DNA from: Arenibacter aquaticus
GTDB lineage: Bacteria > Bacteroidota > Bacteroidia > Flavobacteriales > Flavobacteriaceae
Direction of reading: 5' to 3'
Length of the DNA: 64,000 bases
NCBI RefSeq assembly: GCF_003957295.1
Contig: NZ_RQPJ01000002.1
Span: 124,001 to 188,000, forward strand
Shown here: in pieces, positions 26,045 to 36,100 of the stretch
Numbering within the stretch: the first letter of the stretch is position 1
Layout: each line of letters opens with the position of its first letter
The notes under the pieces: generated by a model
What the model was told of the DNA's origin: nothing
Database searches by the model: none
What the model saw: the letters and a program-made list of their open reading frames with translations, nothing else
Made by a program: the position numbers and the translations under genes

Positions 26045-27442
26045 CTACTGCTTCATTTCAGAGCGAACCGATTTTAACCAAGAGGTATGCAATTGCAATA
26101 GTTGGTTCAACTTTTTTGGATTGGATTTAGCCAAATTGTTTTTTTCACTAATATCGTTTTCCAAATTGACCAAGTACAGTTTATCTAAATCTACTTTCTT
26201 CCCTTTGCCTGTAGGTTCCCTTACATTTCCTATAAGTTTCCAAGGACCTTTCCGTACTGCCCACTGGGCCAATTTGTCATCATAATCACCTAACTGCCAA
26301 TGCACCTCCTCATGAAGGGATTCCTTTTTGTTATCAAGAATAATGGGCATAAGACTTTTCCCGTCCAAATTATCGGACACTTTGGAATTGGTCAATTCTG
26401 CTAGGGTAGGAAACCAATCCATTTCCATACTAAGCTGATCCCTAACTTCATTTGCGGGGATTACTCCTGGATAGCGAATAATGGCCGGCACACGGATTCC
26501 TCCTTCAAAAAGACTGAATTTGCTTCCCCTATAGGGTCCTGCATTACCACCACCCCAAAAGGCCCTTTCCTCTAGTGAATGTCCATGATCGGATTGAAAA
26601 ACAACTATAGTATTATTCGCTATACCCATTTCGTCCAAATAATCCAGTACTTGGCCAATTTTTTCATCGGTATTGGACACAAAGGCGGCATATTCTTTTC
26701 TAGGTGTTGGAAGATCCTTGTAATATTCCAACCACTTTGTAGTTCCTTGGTAGGGATAATGCGGTGCATTAAATGCCCAATATATAAAAAACGGCCTGTC
26801 CTGTCTGTGGTTGATTACCTGCTTGACTTCTTCCACCATAAGATCGGAAAAATGTTGGCCATCATAATAAACCTCTTCTGCATTTCTATACAAGTCGTGC
26901 TTGTTTGGACCGGCCCAATAAAAGGTATGGGAATAATTATCGATACACCCCCGCTGATGACCAAAGAAATAATCGAACCCCTGTCCATTGGGCAAGTTTT
27001 GTTTCCTATGCCCAAGATGCCATTTACCAATTAAAGCGGTGTAGTATCCTTGGGGTTTAAGCATCTCTGCCATAGTAATCTGTTCTGTGGGCAGGCCGTA
27101 TTCTCCACTCATTTCAGCGTGTTCCGGTATAGGGACATTGCCTTCCAGACCGGCACGTAAATTGGTCTTACCGGTCATAAGGGCAGCGCGTGATGGCGAA
27201 CAGACCGGCGCTCCTGCATAGAATTGGGTAAACCTTACCCCCTCATTGGCCAACCTATCCATATTTGGAGTGTACAGATCCGTTGCCCCGTAAGAATTAA
27301 GATCTATGGAACCTTGATCATCGGTCATAATAACAATGACGTTGGGCAGACTTTTTTCGGGGGTTTGGGAAAAAACCCCTTGGTAAAAAATTAGAAAAAG
27401 CAATGGCAATTCAAAACCTATAGATTTTTTAATTACGCTCAT
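26045..27442 (-). CDS. Sulfatase (S1 family), secreted
   Basis: This 465-residue protein has a signal peptide ending near VFSQ (about 25). The sulfatase core shows Asp41-Asp42 in VIMTDDQG and the formylglycine motif Cys81-Ser-Pro-Ser-Arg85 in PVCSPSRAALMTG. It also has Lys140 and His142 in LIGKWHLGH, and a C-terminal metal site in QSDHGHSLEE. It would remove sulfate esters from a polysaccharide in the periplasm or outside. The Cys must be converted to formylglycine by a maturation enzyme not seen in this window. The substrate subfamily cannot be set by eye. It lies between SusD and the FAD oxidoreductase. Confidence 0.93.
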   Translation of the reverse strand: MSVIKKSIGFELPLLFLIFYQGVFSQTPEKSLPNVIVIMTDDQGSIDLNSYGATDLYTPNMDRLANEGVRFTQFYAGAPVCSPSRAALMTGKTNLRAGLEGNVPIPEHAEMSGEYGLPTEQITMAEMLKPQGYYTALIGKWHLGHRKQNLPNGQGFDYFFGHQRGCIDNYSHTFYWAGPNKHDLYRNAEEVYYDGQHFSDLMVEEVKQVINHRQDRPFFIYWAFNAPHYPYQGTTKWLEYYKDLPTPRKEYAAFVSNTDEKIGQVLDYLDEMGIANNTIVVFQSDHGHSLEERAFWGGGNAGPYRGSKFSLFEGGIRVPAIIRYPGVIPANEVRDQLSMEMDWFPTLAELTNSKVSDNLDGKSLMPIILDNKKESLHEEVHWQLGDYDDKLAQWAVRKGPWKLIGNVREPTGKGKKVDLDKLYLVNLENDISEKNNLAKSNPKKLNQLLQLHTSWLKSVRSEMKQ

Positions 27443-27578
27443 TTGGTGGTTTTGGTTATTTTAATTTTTAGCTGATGCATAAAGATTGTAAAAAATAAAT
27501 AAAATTCTATAAAGAAATTAAGGATTTCTTATGGTGTTCATTACCTGTTTAAATAATCTGGAAATTGGTTAGTAAAAA

Positions 27579-27608
27579 AAAGGGTTCCTGTACATTAGGA
27601 ACCCTTTT
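27579..27608. terminator. Terminator after the SusC/SusD pair
   Basis: AAAGGGTTCCT and AGGAACCCTTT pair over 11 bp with a seven-base loop and have T-runs on both strands. It lies about 48 bp after the susD stop and upstream of the sulfatase start, so it may reduce read-through from susCD into the sulfatase. Confidence 0.85.
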
Positions 27609-27655
27609 TCAACAACTAACATAATTGTAAAATGTCTGTTATTTACATACATAAT

Positions 27656-29110
27656 CTAATATCCATCGTTCTGGGTTAGACTTGGATTACGTTCAATCTC
27701 TGTCTGTGGAATAGGAAATCGAACACGAAAATCTTCAGCGGACTTACCTCTTTCATTTGCAGACTCAATAAATTTACCGTGTCTTATTAAATCTTGTCTC
27801 CTTAAGGCCTCTGTATGGAATTCCCTTCCTCTTTCATCCAGAATAAAGTCCCTAAATGCTTCTTTAGTAGAAAAATCATCAACAACAAAAGTGTCTACCC
27901 CTGCAGCATCCCTTACCAAATTTAAGAGATCTACAGACACTTGATTTGGCCCATTAAGCTCATTTAAAGCCTCAGCTCTAGATAAAAGTATGTCTGCATA
28001 TCGTAAAAAAGGAAAATCATCGGATGCTCTACTGATATCTTGATTTGGGTATTCTGGAAATTTTAAACTTCGGGCATCATCTTCTCCGAGTATAATAGTT
28101 TCTCCATCTCCATTTACAAACTCAAATAGAAATGCGTCCAATCTTTCGTCTTCAGGTTCAAAAAGTTCAAGAAATTCTGATCTAATTTTAAATTCTGCCG
28201 CGAATATCGCTCTTGGAGGATATTGCCATTGATAGCCTCTTGGAACCACATGACTCAACCAACCGTTACCTGTAACATCGTTTGGAGTATCGGACATGTT
28301 GGCAACAAAAATAAATTCGTTATCACGCTGATTTTCAGGACTAAACAATTCAATTCTATTTCCATCCGTAAAAAGGTCGTACACGCCAAGATCCATCACA
28401 TCCAAGGCAGTATCAGCTGCCTCATTCCATTTTTTATTCATCATATAAAATTTTGACAGGATCCCAAGTGCAGCTCCTTTTGTAGGTCTTCCATATTGAT
28501 TTCTCGGAGGGCTCACAGGAAGAATATCGCTGACAGCGATAAGTTCATTTTCTATAAAAGAAACCATTTCTTCTTCCGTGGCACGTGCAGGACGATCCGT
28601 TACGGCTGTTTCACTTGAGACAATTAATGGAACTGGTCCAAAGAAGTCATACAATAAATAATAGGAAAAGGCTCTTAAAAATCTAGCTTCCGCCAACACT
28701 TCCTGTTTCCTAGTTTCGTCCATCTCAACATCAGGAACATTATCCAACACTACATTTGCATTGTAAATTGTTCTATACCGACGTTCCCAAGAGGACTGCA
28801 AATAACTATGAGAGGACGTCCAAATAAACTCCTCCATAAGCTCATTGGCCGCAAAAATACCTCCATTCCTCTCTATATGTATATCTGTATTAACCTCATT
28901 TAGAGTAATTGCGTCACGGGTTATGTCACTGTATCTTAATTCTCCATAGACTGAATTAAGCAGCACTTCCACATCTTCTGCATTCGTCAAAAAATCGTTC
29001 GGACTTAAGGTAGTATATGTTTTTTCATCCAACCCATCTTCGCATCCTACCAAAGCTAGCCACACGAAAACAAATGAAAGGAGTGTACAAAAATTTAATA
29101 TTTTTTTCAT
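27656..29110 (-). CDS. SusD/RagB family glycan-binding lipoprotein
   Basis: This 484-residue protein has a lipoprotein signal ending LVGCEDG (Cys about 23) and the SusD fold: LSPNDFLTNAEDVEVLLNSV, RYRTIYNANVVLDNV, EARFLRAFSYYLLYDFFGPV, then a C-terminus FRDFILDERGREFHTEALRR and PIPQTEIERNPSLTQNDGY. SusD proteins sit on the cell surface and bind polysaccharide for import by the partner SusC. It begins three bases after the SusC stop. Confidence 0.95.
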   Translation of the reverse strand: MKKILNFCTLLSFVFVWLALVGCEDGLDEKTYTTLSPNDFLTNAEDVEVLLNSVYGELRYSDITRDAITLNEVNTDIHIERNGGIFAANELMEEFIWTSSHSYLQSSWERRYRTIYNANVVLDNVPDVEMDETRKQEVLAEARFLRAFSYYLLYDFFGPVPLIVSSETAVTDRPARATEEEMVSFIENELIAVSDILPVSPPRNQYGRPTKGAALGILSKFYMMNKKWNEAADTALDVMDLGVYDLFTDGNRIELFSPENQRDNEFIFVANMSDTPNDVTGNGWLSHVVPRGYQWQYPPRAIFAAEFKIRSEFLELFEPEDERLDAFLFEFVNGDGETIILGEDDARSLKFPEYPNQDISRASDDFPFLRYADILLSRAEALNELNGPNQVSVDLLNLVRDAAGVDTFVVDDFSTKEAFRDFILDERGREFHTEALRRQDLIRHGKFIESANERGKSAEDFRVRFPIPQTEIERNPSLTQNDGY

Positions 29111-29113
29111 CTT

Positions 29114-32100
29114 TTAAAATTTTACGTTGATTCCTAGTGAATAAATGGTTGCAAGAGGATATGCATTATAGTCGATTCTTACATTGGACGTTCCCAACGC
29201 GTTTACGTTTGGATTAAATCCTTTATAATTAGTAAACATTGCCAAGTTCTGGCCCGAAACATACACTAATAATGAAGAAATATTATTCATTTTTAAATTA
29301 GGAAAAGAATAACCTAACCTAACATTCTTCAATTGAACAAAAGACGCATCTTCCACTATTCTGCTGTTAAAATCAAAAGTTCGGGATGGACTAATAAATG
29401 ATGGGGTAACATTTGATGGATTTTCTGGCGTCCATCTGTCCAAAACATAGCGTTGTCTATTCCTTAAATTATCAATCGGATTTTCAGAATCGATGTTGGT
29501 GAAATTTGCCAATTCAAAACCTAACTTACCTTCCATAAAGACATCCAATGAAATTCCTTTATAGCTAAAACTATTGTTAAGTCCGAAGGTAAAATCTGGG
29601 AATGGATCTCCCAATACGGTTCTATCCTTGTCATCAATTACCCCATCCTCATTAATATCCTTAAATTTTCTACTGCCAGGAGCGGCATTTGCCTGGCTAG
29701 GATTATTATCTATTTCGTCTTGAGATTGAAAAACCCCGTCAAAAACATATCCGTAATACGAATTGATAGGCTGCCCTACCTCAAGTAAGGTAAATTCTTG
29801 AATAAACCTTGTGCCCCCTTGTAATATCCTAGGCAGTTCCCCCAGATTTAACACCTCATTACGTACCGTGGCCATATTAAAGTCCGTTGTCCAAGAGAAT
29901 TCATCCACAAAATTATTAGATGACACATTAAACTCAACGCCACTATTCTTAGTATCACCAACATTTTGTAAAGAGCTAGAAAAACCTGTTGTAGTTGGCA
30001 CGGGCAATTCAAGCAATAAATCCCTTGTCTTATTATGAAAATACTCTAACGAACCGGAAATGCGCCCATTAAGAATCCCAAAATCCAACCCAAAATTAAG
30101 TGATTCTGTAGTCTCCCATTTAAGGTTTGGATTCGCCAATTGAATGGGTGCAATGGATTGAAATTCTTGACCATCCATAACAGCGATTGGTCCACTTCCC
30201 AACAAAACTAAAGATCTTGCGTTGTTAATTTCCTGGTTTCCACTTAATCCATAACTAGCCCTTAGCTTTAAATTAGAAACGAGGCTTTCATTAGAATAAA
30301 ACGATTCATTGGAAACATTCCAACCAAAAGCAGCCGATGGAAAGTAGGCTACCTTGTTATTTTCCCCAAACCTTGAAGAACCATCTGCCCTCAATGAGCC
30401 GGTTAACAGGTATCTGTTGTCATAATTATAATTCAACCTACCGAAACCAGATATAATTGTATTCTCATTCCTCGAAGACCCTACGATATTTTGACTCGTA
30501 TCTCCAGCCCCAAGATTATTGGAACCAAAAGAAGAACTTGGGAAATTTTGTGCCGACGCTCTAAAACTAGAATTTTCAAATTTTTGATACGAATAGCCCA
30601 ATAGTGCATTAAACCTATGTTTATCGCTGAATGTTTTGCTATACTCATTGATAAATTCGAAAAGGTAGCTATTGTTTTCTGTAGAACTTCTTGTGGCCCT
30701 GCCTTCAAAAAGAAGGCCTCTTTGTGTCTCCTTGTTTAACACCTCATCATATTCAGTGATCATATGATCATACCCCAAATTTACTCTTGACTTGAAATCC
30801 TTGGTAATTTGATAATCAATGAATGTATTGCCAAACATACGTGTGCTCTTTGAAAATTGTTCAATTGTCCTCGCTTGTGCCACAGAATTACTCAAATCCT
30901 GTAAGCTAAAAGCATAGTCACCGTTGTCATCATAAATTGGCATCGTAGGAGGCAATTGAATGGCCGTGGCAATTACACCAGCATCCCTGTTTGTACCTGT
31001 CCCGGAGGGCACGCGATCTTCCGTAAGTAAACTATTGCTAAAGTTTATACCTACCTTTAATTTATCCCCTATAGAATGGGTTAAGTTTACCCTTCCCGTT
31101 ATTCTCTCAAAACCAGAATCTATAACAATTCCATCCTGATCAAAATAATTTAGAGACAAATAAAATTGTGTATCAGCTGAACCTCCGGAAAATGAAAGGC
31201 GATGTTCCTGCATAGGAGCTGTGCGCAAAATTTCATCCTGCCAATTAGTCCCCGCCCCTATAGTATTTATATAATCTTGACTAAACGGAGCCTCATCTCC
31301 ACGGTCCAGACTTAGGGCATTGTAAAATGCCATGTATTCACTGGTTGTCATTAAATCCAAGGTTTTGGATGCCTGCTGAAGTCCAGTTGTTAAATTATAA
31401 TTTATCTCTAGAGCCGTATCCTTCCTACCTTGTTTTGTAGTAATAAGCACTACACCATTGGACCCTCGTGCTCCATATATTGCAGTAGCTGAAGCATCTT
31501 TTAAAACTTCAATTGATTGCACATCTGCTGGGTTTAATGAGCTACCTGGGTTTGCTCCAGGTAGACCATCTATTACATATAAGGGTTCATTGCCAGCGGT
31601 AATTGAATTTGTCCCTCTAATTCTAATTGAAAAGGCGCCCCCCGGTTCGGCACTGGTTTGAGTAACCTGTACACCTGCAATTCTACCTTGAATTATCTCA
31701 TCAATCGATGCCTGCGAATCCGTATTTAAATCTTCTCCCTTTACTGAACTAACGGCACCCGTTAAATCGCTCTTTTTTACTGTACCATAACCAATTACTA
31801 CAACTTCCTCCAATCCGGCAGCACTTTCCTCCAATACAATTTTTATGTTCTCCTTTCCTTCAACGGCAATCTCCTTAGTAGCAAATCCTAAATAAGAAAC
31901 CACTAGAATAGCATTTTCATCACTTAAAGAAATAGTAAAATTTCCATCAAAATCGGCAATTACCCCGTTTGAAGTTCCTTTTTCTAAAATGCTAGCCCCA
32001 GATAATGGCTGTCCATTGGAGTCTTGTACTACCCCATTAATTTCTGTTTGAAGCTTAGATTGTTCCACCATCGTATCTAAAGTCTCGTAGCTCGCAATTT

Positions 32101-32245
32101 TGCTGCCTACTTTTAATTCCGAAGCGTAATTTCCACTCGGAAAAGCAACCATAGCACTTAGCAAGAGTGTTAACGGCGGTTTCAGGACCTTGTCAAATTT
32201 AAACTTCCGGGGTAATTCTTGCTTAAGCATGTTTTTTTTCGTCAT
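29114..32245 (-). CDS. SusC/RagA family TonB-linked outer-membrane transporter
   Basis: This 1043-residue protein has an N-terminal signal region and then a carboxypeptidase-D-like regulatory domain (VQDSNGQPLSGASILEKGTS to VVSYLGFATKEI). The plug domain includes VVIGYGTVKKSDLTGAVSSV and the long C-terminal barrel ends YPLATIYSLGINVKF. It imports oligosaccharides across the outer membrane with SusD. It has no STN domain, so direct signalling to an ECF sigma factor is not expected. An ECF-sigma fragment is nonetheless encoded divergently 385 bp upstream. Confidence 0.95.
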   Translation of the reverse strand: MTKKNMLKQELPRKFKFDKVLKPPLTLLLSAMVAFPSGNYASELKVGSKIASYETLDTMVEQSKLQTEINGVVQDSNGQPLSGASILEKGTSNGVIADFDGNFTISLSDENAILVVSYLGFATKEIAVEGKENIKIVLEESAAGLEEVVVIGYGTVKKSDLTGAVSSVKGEDLNTDSQASIDEIIQGRIAGVQVTQTSAEPGGAFSIRIRGTNSITAGNEPLYVIDGLPGANPGSSLNPADVQSIEVLKDASATAIYGARGSNGVVLITTKQGRKDTALEINYNLTTGLQQASKTLDLMTTSEYMAFYNALSLDRGDEAPFSQDYINTIGAGTNWQDEILRTAPMQEHRLSFSGGSADTQFYLSLNYFDQDGIVIDSGFERITGRVNLTHSIGDKLKVGINFSNSLLTEDRVPSGTGTNRDAGVIATAIQLPPTMPIYDDNGDYAFSLQDLSNSVAQARTIEQFSKSTRMFGNTFIDYQITKDFKSRVNLGYDHMITEYDEVLNKETQRGLLFEGRATRSSTENNSYLFEFINEYSKTFSDKHRFNALLGYSYQKFENSSFRASAQNFPSSSFGSNNLGAGDTSQNIVGSSRNENTIISGFGRLNYNYDNRYLLTGSLRADGSSRFGENNKVAYFPSAAFGWNVSNESFYSNESLVSNLKLRASYGLSGNQEINNARSLVLLGSGPIAVMDGQEFQSIAPIQLANPNLKWETTESLNFGLDFGILNGRISGSLEYFHNKTRDLLLELPVPTTTGFSSSLQNVGDTKNSGVEFNVSSNNFVDEFSWTTDFNMATVRNEVLNLGELPRILQGGTRFIQEFTLLEVGQPINSYYGYVFDGVFQSQDEIDNNPSQANAAPGSRKFKDINEDGVIDDKDRTVLGDPFPDFTFGLNNSFSYKGISLDVFMEGKLGFELANFTNIDSENPIDNLRNRQRYVLDRWTPENPSNVTPSFISPSRTFDFNSRIVEDASFVQLKNVRLGYSFPNLKMNNISSLLVYVSGQNLAMFTNYKGFNPNVNALGTSNVRIDYNAYPLATIYSLGINVKF

Positions 32246-32630
32246 TCCGTAAAGTGTTTAATGTTAATCTATATTCCATTTTTGTCTAATTATTTATTAG
32301 CATCTAAGCGAATACTCAGGATTAATGAATTACCATTTTCCCTATATGGCCGGTTATATCGTGGATTTTTTTTGTGGTTCTTTTAGGAAGAAAGGAATTT
32401 AACCTTCATAATTTGAAAAGGAACAGGCAGATTTAACTTCAAGTCCCTATTCTAGATATTGAAGATTTAAGTCTTAAAAATCCATTATTAAATAGTGAGG
32501 GTAAATTTAATTTTTATTGAGGGCTTTTAGGATTCTATAATTAGCACAATCATATACAATATTAACAAATGGTTAAGTTTAGGTTATGAGAAAAATAAAC
32601 ATGTACGGAATTGAGCGTTGATAAAAAGTC
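32246..32630. other. Gap between SusC and the sigma remnant
   Basis: No gene is seen on either strand. The stretch is AT-rich and must hold the SusC promoter. I looked for the missing N-terminal region of the sigma factor (region 2) here and did not find a recognisable trace. Confidence 0.5.
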
Positions 32631-32855
32631 ATGCTAAATAAAATCATAAAAATGAAACAGGTCATTGATTCCCTTCCCCCAAAATGCCGGGAAATTATCA
32701 TTATGAATAAACTTCAAGGGGTAAAGTATAAGGATATTGCGGAACATAGGGGGATTTCGGTAAAAACCGTGGAATCTCAAATGCGAATCGCTTTCAACAA
32801 GATAAGGGAAGCCTTTAAGGAAGACTATGCCCTTATGTTTTTAATGTTCGGTTAA
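32631..32855 (+). pseudogene. Truncated ECF sigma-70 factor (region 4 only)
   Basis: The 74-residue frame contains only sigma region 4: MKQVIDSLPPKCREIIIMNK then GVKYKDIAEHRGISVKTVES, the typical helix-turn-helix of Bacteroidota ECF factors. A complete factor has about 190 residues with region 2 in front, as in the intact copy at 63643. Region 2 is missing and no FecR anti-sigma gene lies nearby. It is therefore probably the remnant of a sigma gene that once controlled the SusC/SusD locus. A functional mini-protein is possible but less likely. Confidence 0.7.
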
Positions 32856-32988
32856 ACTGTATTAGCTTCTTTTTCTGCATAGGCTTTAGACAGACCATCT
32901 ATAATTTCAACTTACCTTTTCCCTTCTAGCAACGGTAACTAAATAAAAAGGCTTCCTTTAATGTAAACACTTTTTGTATTTTGGAGGG

Positions 32989-34863
32989 ATGAAAATAACA
33001 TTTCGTCTTCCTCTCCTATTGGTCCTAGCTACCAATTGTTGCCTAGCCGTTGCCTTCCATAAAAATGTGAAATTAATTAAGGATATCCCACTTTCCCCTT
33101 CTCTAGTACAAACTACAGATTCATTAGAGCTGATTAAAAAACAGATTGGTGGTTATGCAAAGAAGAAGGACTACAAAAATGCTATTATTCTTTCCAAAAA
33201 ATTACTTCAGAGAGCGCAACAGCAATTAGACAGCAACTATATTTCCAATGCCCATTGGCGACAGGGCTATTACTTTAAAAAAATGGATCTATTGGATTCC
33301 GCCTACTTCTATTATGATAAATCCTATGCCATCAATTTAAAATTAAAGGATAGCATTGCAGCCGGGGACCGACTTATGGATATGGCCAATATTCAAAAAA
33401 GCCTAGGGGATTACAACGGCGGCATGATTACGGCCACCGAGGGTTTAAAATATTTAGAAGGTTCCATGGAAGTGGAATCTATCAGCGGACTGTATCAAAC
33501 CATTTCGGTTTGTCAAAAAGAACTGGGTCACTATGATGAGGCCCTACGTTGGAGCAACAAAATTTTCGACCTTTTAAAAAAACACTCCACCGCTAACATC
33601 ACCATGGCAAATCTCTATGTTCTAAAAAATACCAGGGCCAATATCCTGGCTCTGCTTGAAAAATACCCAAAAAGCTTTGACATTTTAAAAAGCATTGCCC
33701 AGGACACCCAGAATAGTGACCCCACTCAATATGCACGGGCCATTTGTAATTTGGGCCATTATAAGTGGATGCAAAACCCAAATAACCCTGAAAGCGAGTC
33801 CCTCTTACTAAACTCCTTACAAATACGACAAGATCTTAATACGGCAACAGGTCTCATCTCCAGCAATGTGCACTTGGCGGAATACTATTTTGAGACCAAC
33901 AAGTCCAAGGCTTTGGACTACGCAGCACAAGCACTTGATAATTCGATTAAAATAAATAATTCAGTCGCCATTTTGGAATCCTTGGATCTCCTGCTGCCCC
34001 TTAAAAAAGCCTTGGGCCAAGATGTTTCCGATGAGGCCATTTTATATTCCAAGGTGCAGAATAACCTAGAAAAAACGAAACAGACCGTACGGGCCATATA
34101 TGCAGCTACAAAATATGACAACGACAACTTGGAAAAAAAGAACCTTACCCTACTGGCCCAAGTGGCCATAAAAGAAAAACAAAATATACTGGCCTTATCC
34201 ACTGCGCTTATTTTAATGATCCTCATCGTCTTTGTAATATATTTTAAGAACCAACAGAAAAAAAGGGAACGGTTGGAAACGGCCTATAAAACCGAGCTAC
34301 GCCTATCCAAAAAATTACATGACGAACTAGGGAACGATATTTTCTATCTTATGACCCAGCTACAAAAAGAAAATCCGAATATCACAGATACACAAGACAC
34401 CCAAATCTTGGAAGGCTTGGATCATATATATAAAAGGGTAAGGGATATTTCCAAAGAATATACTGCCATTGATACCGGAAAAAACTATGGCAAGGAATTT
34501 TTTACCCTGTTAAATTCCTATGGCAACCATAAAACCAAAATAATAACCAAAGAATTGCCCCCTGACTTTTGGGAGGATGTAACTGCAGAAGCCAAAATAG
34601 AAATCTATAGGGTTCTACAGGAGTTACTGGTAAATATGAAAAAACATAGCCAGGCTACCTTAGTGGCTATCAGCTGTAGCAAAAATCAGAAACAGCTCTC
34701 TATTAAGTATGTAGACAATGGGGTAGGTTTTTCCAAAAAGGAACATCATTTAGGAAACGGACTTAAGAATGCGGAAAACCGCATGAAAGGTATAAAAGGA
34801 AATATTACTTTAGATTCTAAACCGAACAAAGGGGTTACTGCTATCATAACCTTTGCTATGTAA
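32989..34863 (+). CDS. TPR-containing sensor histidine kinase
   Basis: This 624-residue protein starts MKITFRLPLLLVLATNC, with ATG at 32989 preceded by GGAGG. A signal peptide is followed by tetratricopeptide-like repeats (for example DSAYFYYDKSYAINLKLKDS and YDEALRWSNKIFDLLKKHS), then a membrane helix (STALILMILIVFVIYF, about 400-418). The dimerisation His is in SKKLHDELGND (about 443), and an ATPase domain follows with VDNGVGFSKKEHHLGNGLKN. It resembles the NarX/LiaS-type kinases of Bacteroidota that pair with LuxR-type regulators, here encoded next. The signal sensed by the repeats is unknown. Confidence 0.88.
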   Translation: MKITFRLPLLLVLATNCCLAVAFHKNVKLIKDIPLSPSLVQTTDSLELIKKQIGGYAKKKDYKNAIILSKKLLQRAQQQLDSNYISNAHWRQGYYFKKMDLLDSAYFYYDKSYAINLKLKDSIAAGDRLMDMANIQKSLGDYNGGMITATEGLKYLEGSMEVESISGLYQTISVCQKELGHYDEALRWSNKIFDLLKKHSTANITMANLYVLKNTRANILALLEKYPKSFDILKSIAQDTQNSDPTQYARAICNLGHYKWMQNPNNPESESLLLNSLQIRQDLNTATGLISSNVHLAEYYFETNKSKALDYAAQALDNSIKINNSVAILESLDLLLPLKKALGQDVSDEAILYSKVQNNLEKTKQTVRAIYAATKYDNDNLEKKNLTLLAQVAIKEKQNILALSTALILMILIVFVIYFKNQQKKRERLETAYKTELRLSKKLHDELGNDIFYLMTQLQKENPNITDTQDTQILEGLDHIYKRVRDISKEYTAIDTGKNYGKEFFTLLNSYGNHKTKIITKELPPDFWEDVTAEAKIEIYRVLQELLVNMKKHSQATLVAISCSKNQKQLSIKYVDNGVGFSKKEHHLGNGLKNAENRMKGIKGNITLDSKPNKGVTAIITFAM

Positions 34864-34871
34864 TAAATGAT

Positions 34872-35540
34872 ATGAATTTTAATAGGATATTCGTTTCCGA
34901 AGATATAGACAGTAATAATCTTGGGGTCATCACCATGCTGGAAGCTGCAGGACACTGCAATATTGGACATTCCCAATACTGTGACGAGGCATATTTAAAA
35001 CTTAAAAAAGCCGTTGTGCAAAGAGAATCATATGACCTATTGATAACGGATCTGTCCTTTGAAAACCCTAGGAGCAAAGTAAATATTGAGAACGGTCAAG
35101 AGCTTATTTCGGCCACCAAGGCAATCCAACCAACAATTAAAGTGATTGTTTTTTCGGTGGAAGATGACCCTGGCACCATTAAAACCTTATTTGAGGATCA
35201 AAATATTGATGGTTATGTCTGTAAGGGATTAAACGGACTCAAGGAACTTAAGAATAGTATAGAGGCGGTTGCCAATGACCTAACTTATACCTGTCCCATT
35301 GCAACCGAGGCCCTTAACCACAGGAACACTTTGGCATTAAATGAATATGACCAACGGCTGCTGACCCTCTTGGCCAAGGGCCATAAACAGAACGAGATCA
35401 GCAGGCTATTGAAAGGAGAAGGGATTTCTCCCAATAGCATACGATCAGTGGAGGCCAATATAAGTAAGCTTAAGGATTATTTTGATGCCTCCAACACCAC
35501 CCAGTTGGTATACTTGGCCACCAGTATGGGACTTATTTAA
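34872..35540 (+). CDS. LuxR-type response regulator
   Basis: This 222-residue protein has a receiver domain (acidic residues at Glu10-Asp11, likely phospho-acceptor Asp60 in LLITDLSF, and a C-terminal Lys in GYVCKGL). The C-terminal DNA-binding domain (about 155-222) contains LLTLLAKGHKQNEISRLLKG and NSIRSVEANISKLKDYF. It begins 8 bp after the kinase stop, so the pair forms a two-component system. Its targets are unknown; neighbouring polysaccharide genes are candidates. Confidence 0.88.
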   Translation: MNFNRIFVSEDIDSNNLGVITMLEAAGHCNIGHSQYCDEAYLKLKKAVVQRESYDLLITDLSFENPRSKVNIENGQELISATKAIQPTIKVIVFSVEDDPGTIKTLFEDQNIDGYVCKGLNGLKELKNSIEAVANDLTYTCPIATEALNHRNTLALNEYDQRLLTLLAKGHKQNEISRLLKGEGISPNSIRSVEANISKLKDYFDASNTTQLVYLATSMGLI

Positions 35541-35694
35541 ATACCCTATCACGATACGGATTCCTGCCAAAGAAGTCTCCTCACCCGCTGCCAGGGTGAG
35601 CCCACTATAGTCTGAAGACAAGCATCACCTTTCTATAGGGTATACAAGCGGATACCCCCAAACCATTTGATTCCTACAAAGGATGGTCTCCAAT

Positions 35695-35961
35695 TTATAG
35701 CGTATTCAAAAACTGGTTCAGATTAGTCTCCTTATCCAGTCCCAAGTTCTTCTTAAGGCGGTATTTGGATTTTAGGATAATATCTGTCAACACATTTAAG
35801 GTGGCTGCAATTTCTTTGGTGTTCAGTTTCATTCGCAAAAAGGCAGTTAGGCGTATCTTCTTTTCCGAAACATTTGATGTTAGGGTCTTCTGTTTTTGAT
35901 CAAAGTCGTTATGCACTTCCATAAAATAGGTTTTAAATAACCACTTCACGAAATCTCCCAA
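35695..35961 (-). pseudogene. Remnant of a LuxR-like C-terminal regulator domain
   Basis: The 88-residue frame resembles only the last part of Bacteroidota TPR/LuxR regulators: KKIRLTAFLRMKLNTKEIAA then KSKYRLKKNLGLDKETNLNQ. In intact relatives, as recalled, the middle reads about ISPRSVEVARYRLRKKLGL; here it reads LNVLTDIILKSKYRLKKNLG, so the recognition helix looks altered. No upstream sensory part is present because the amidohydrolase gene begins 140 bp away on the other strand. I judge it a decaying fragment; a small DNA-binding protein cannot be excluded. Confidence 0.55.
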
Positions 35962-36100
35962 CTACCTGAACCACACTCAAATCGAGCCGGGCCTACCCTT
36001 CAAAGTCACATTTCCATAGTGCAATTTAATCCAAAATGCTATCTTTAAATTTTTATTTTTAATCTAGGCGCTTAACCTTATTGAACAAGCAGCACTTCTT

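Noticed and set aside
32246-32630. Missing region 2 of the truncated sigma factor
   Set aside because: No frame upstream of 32631 resembles sigma region 2, so the loss looks like a deletion rather than a frameshift.
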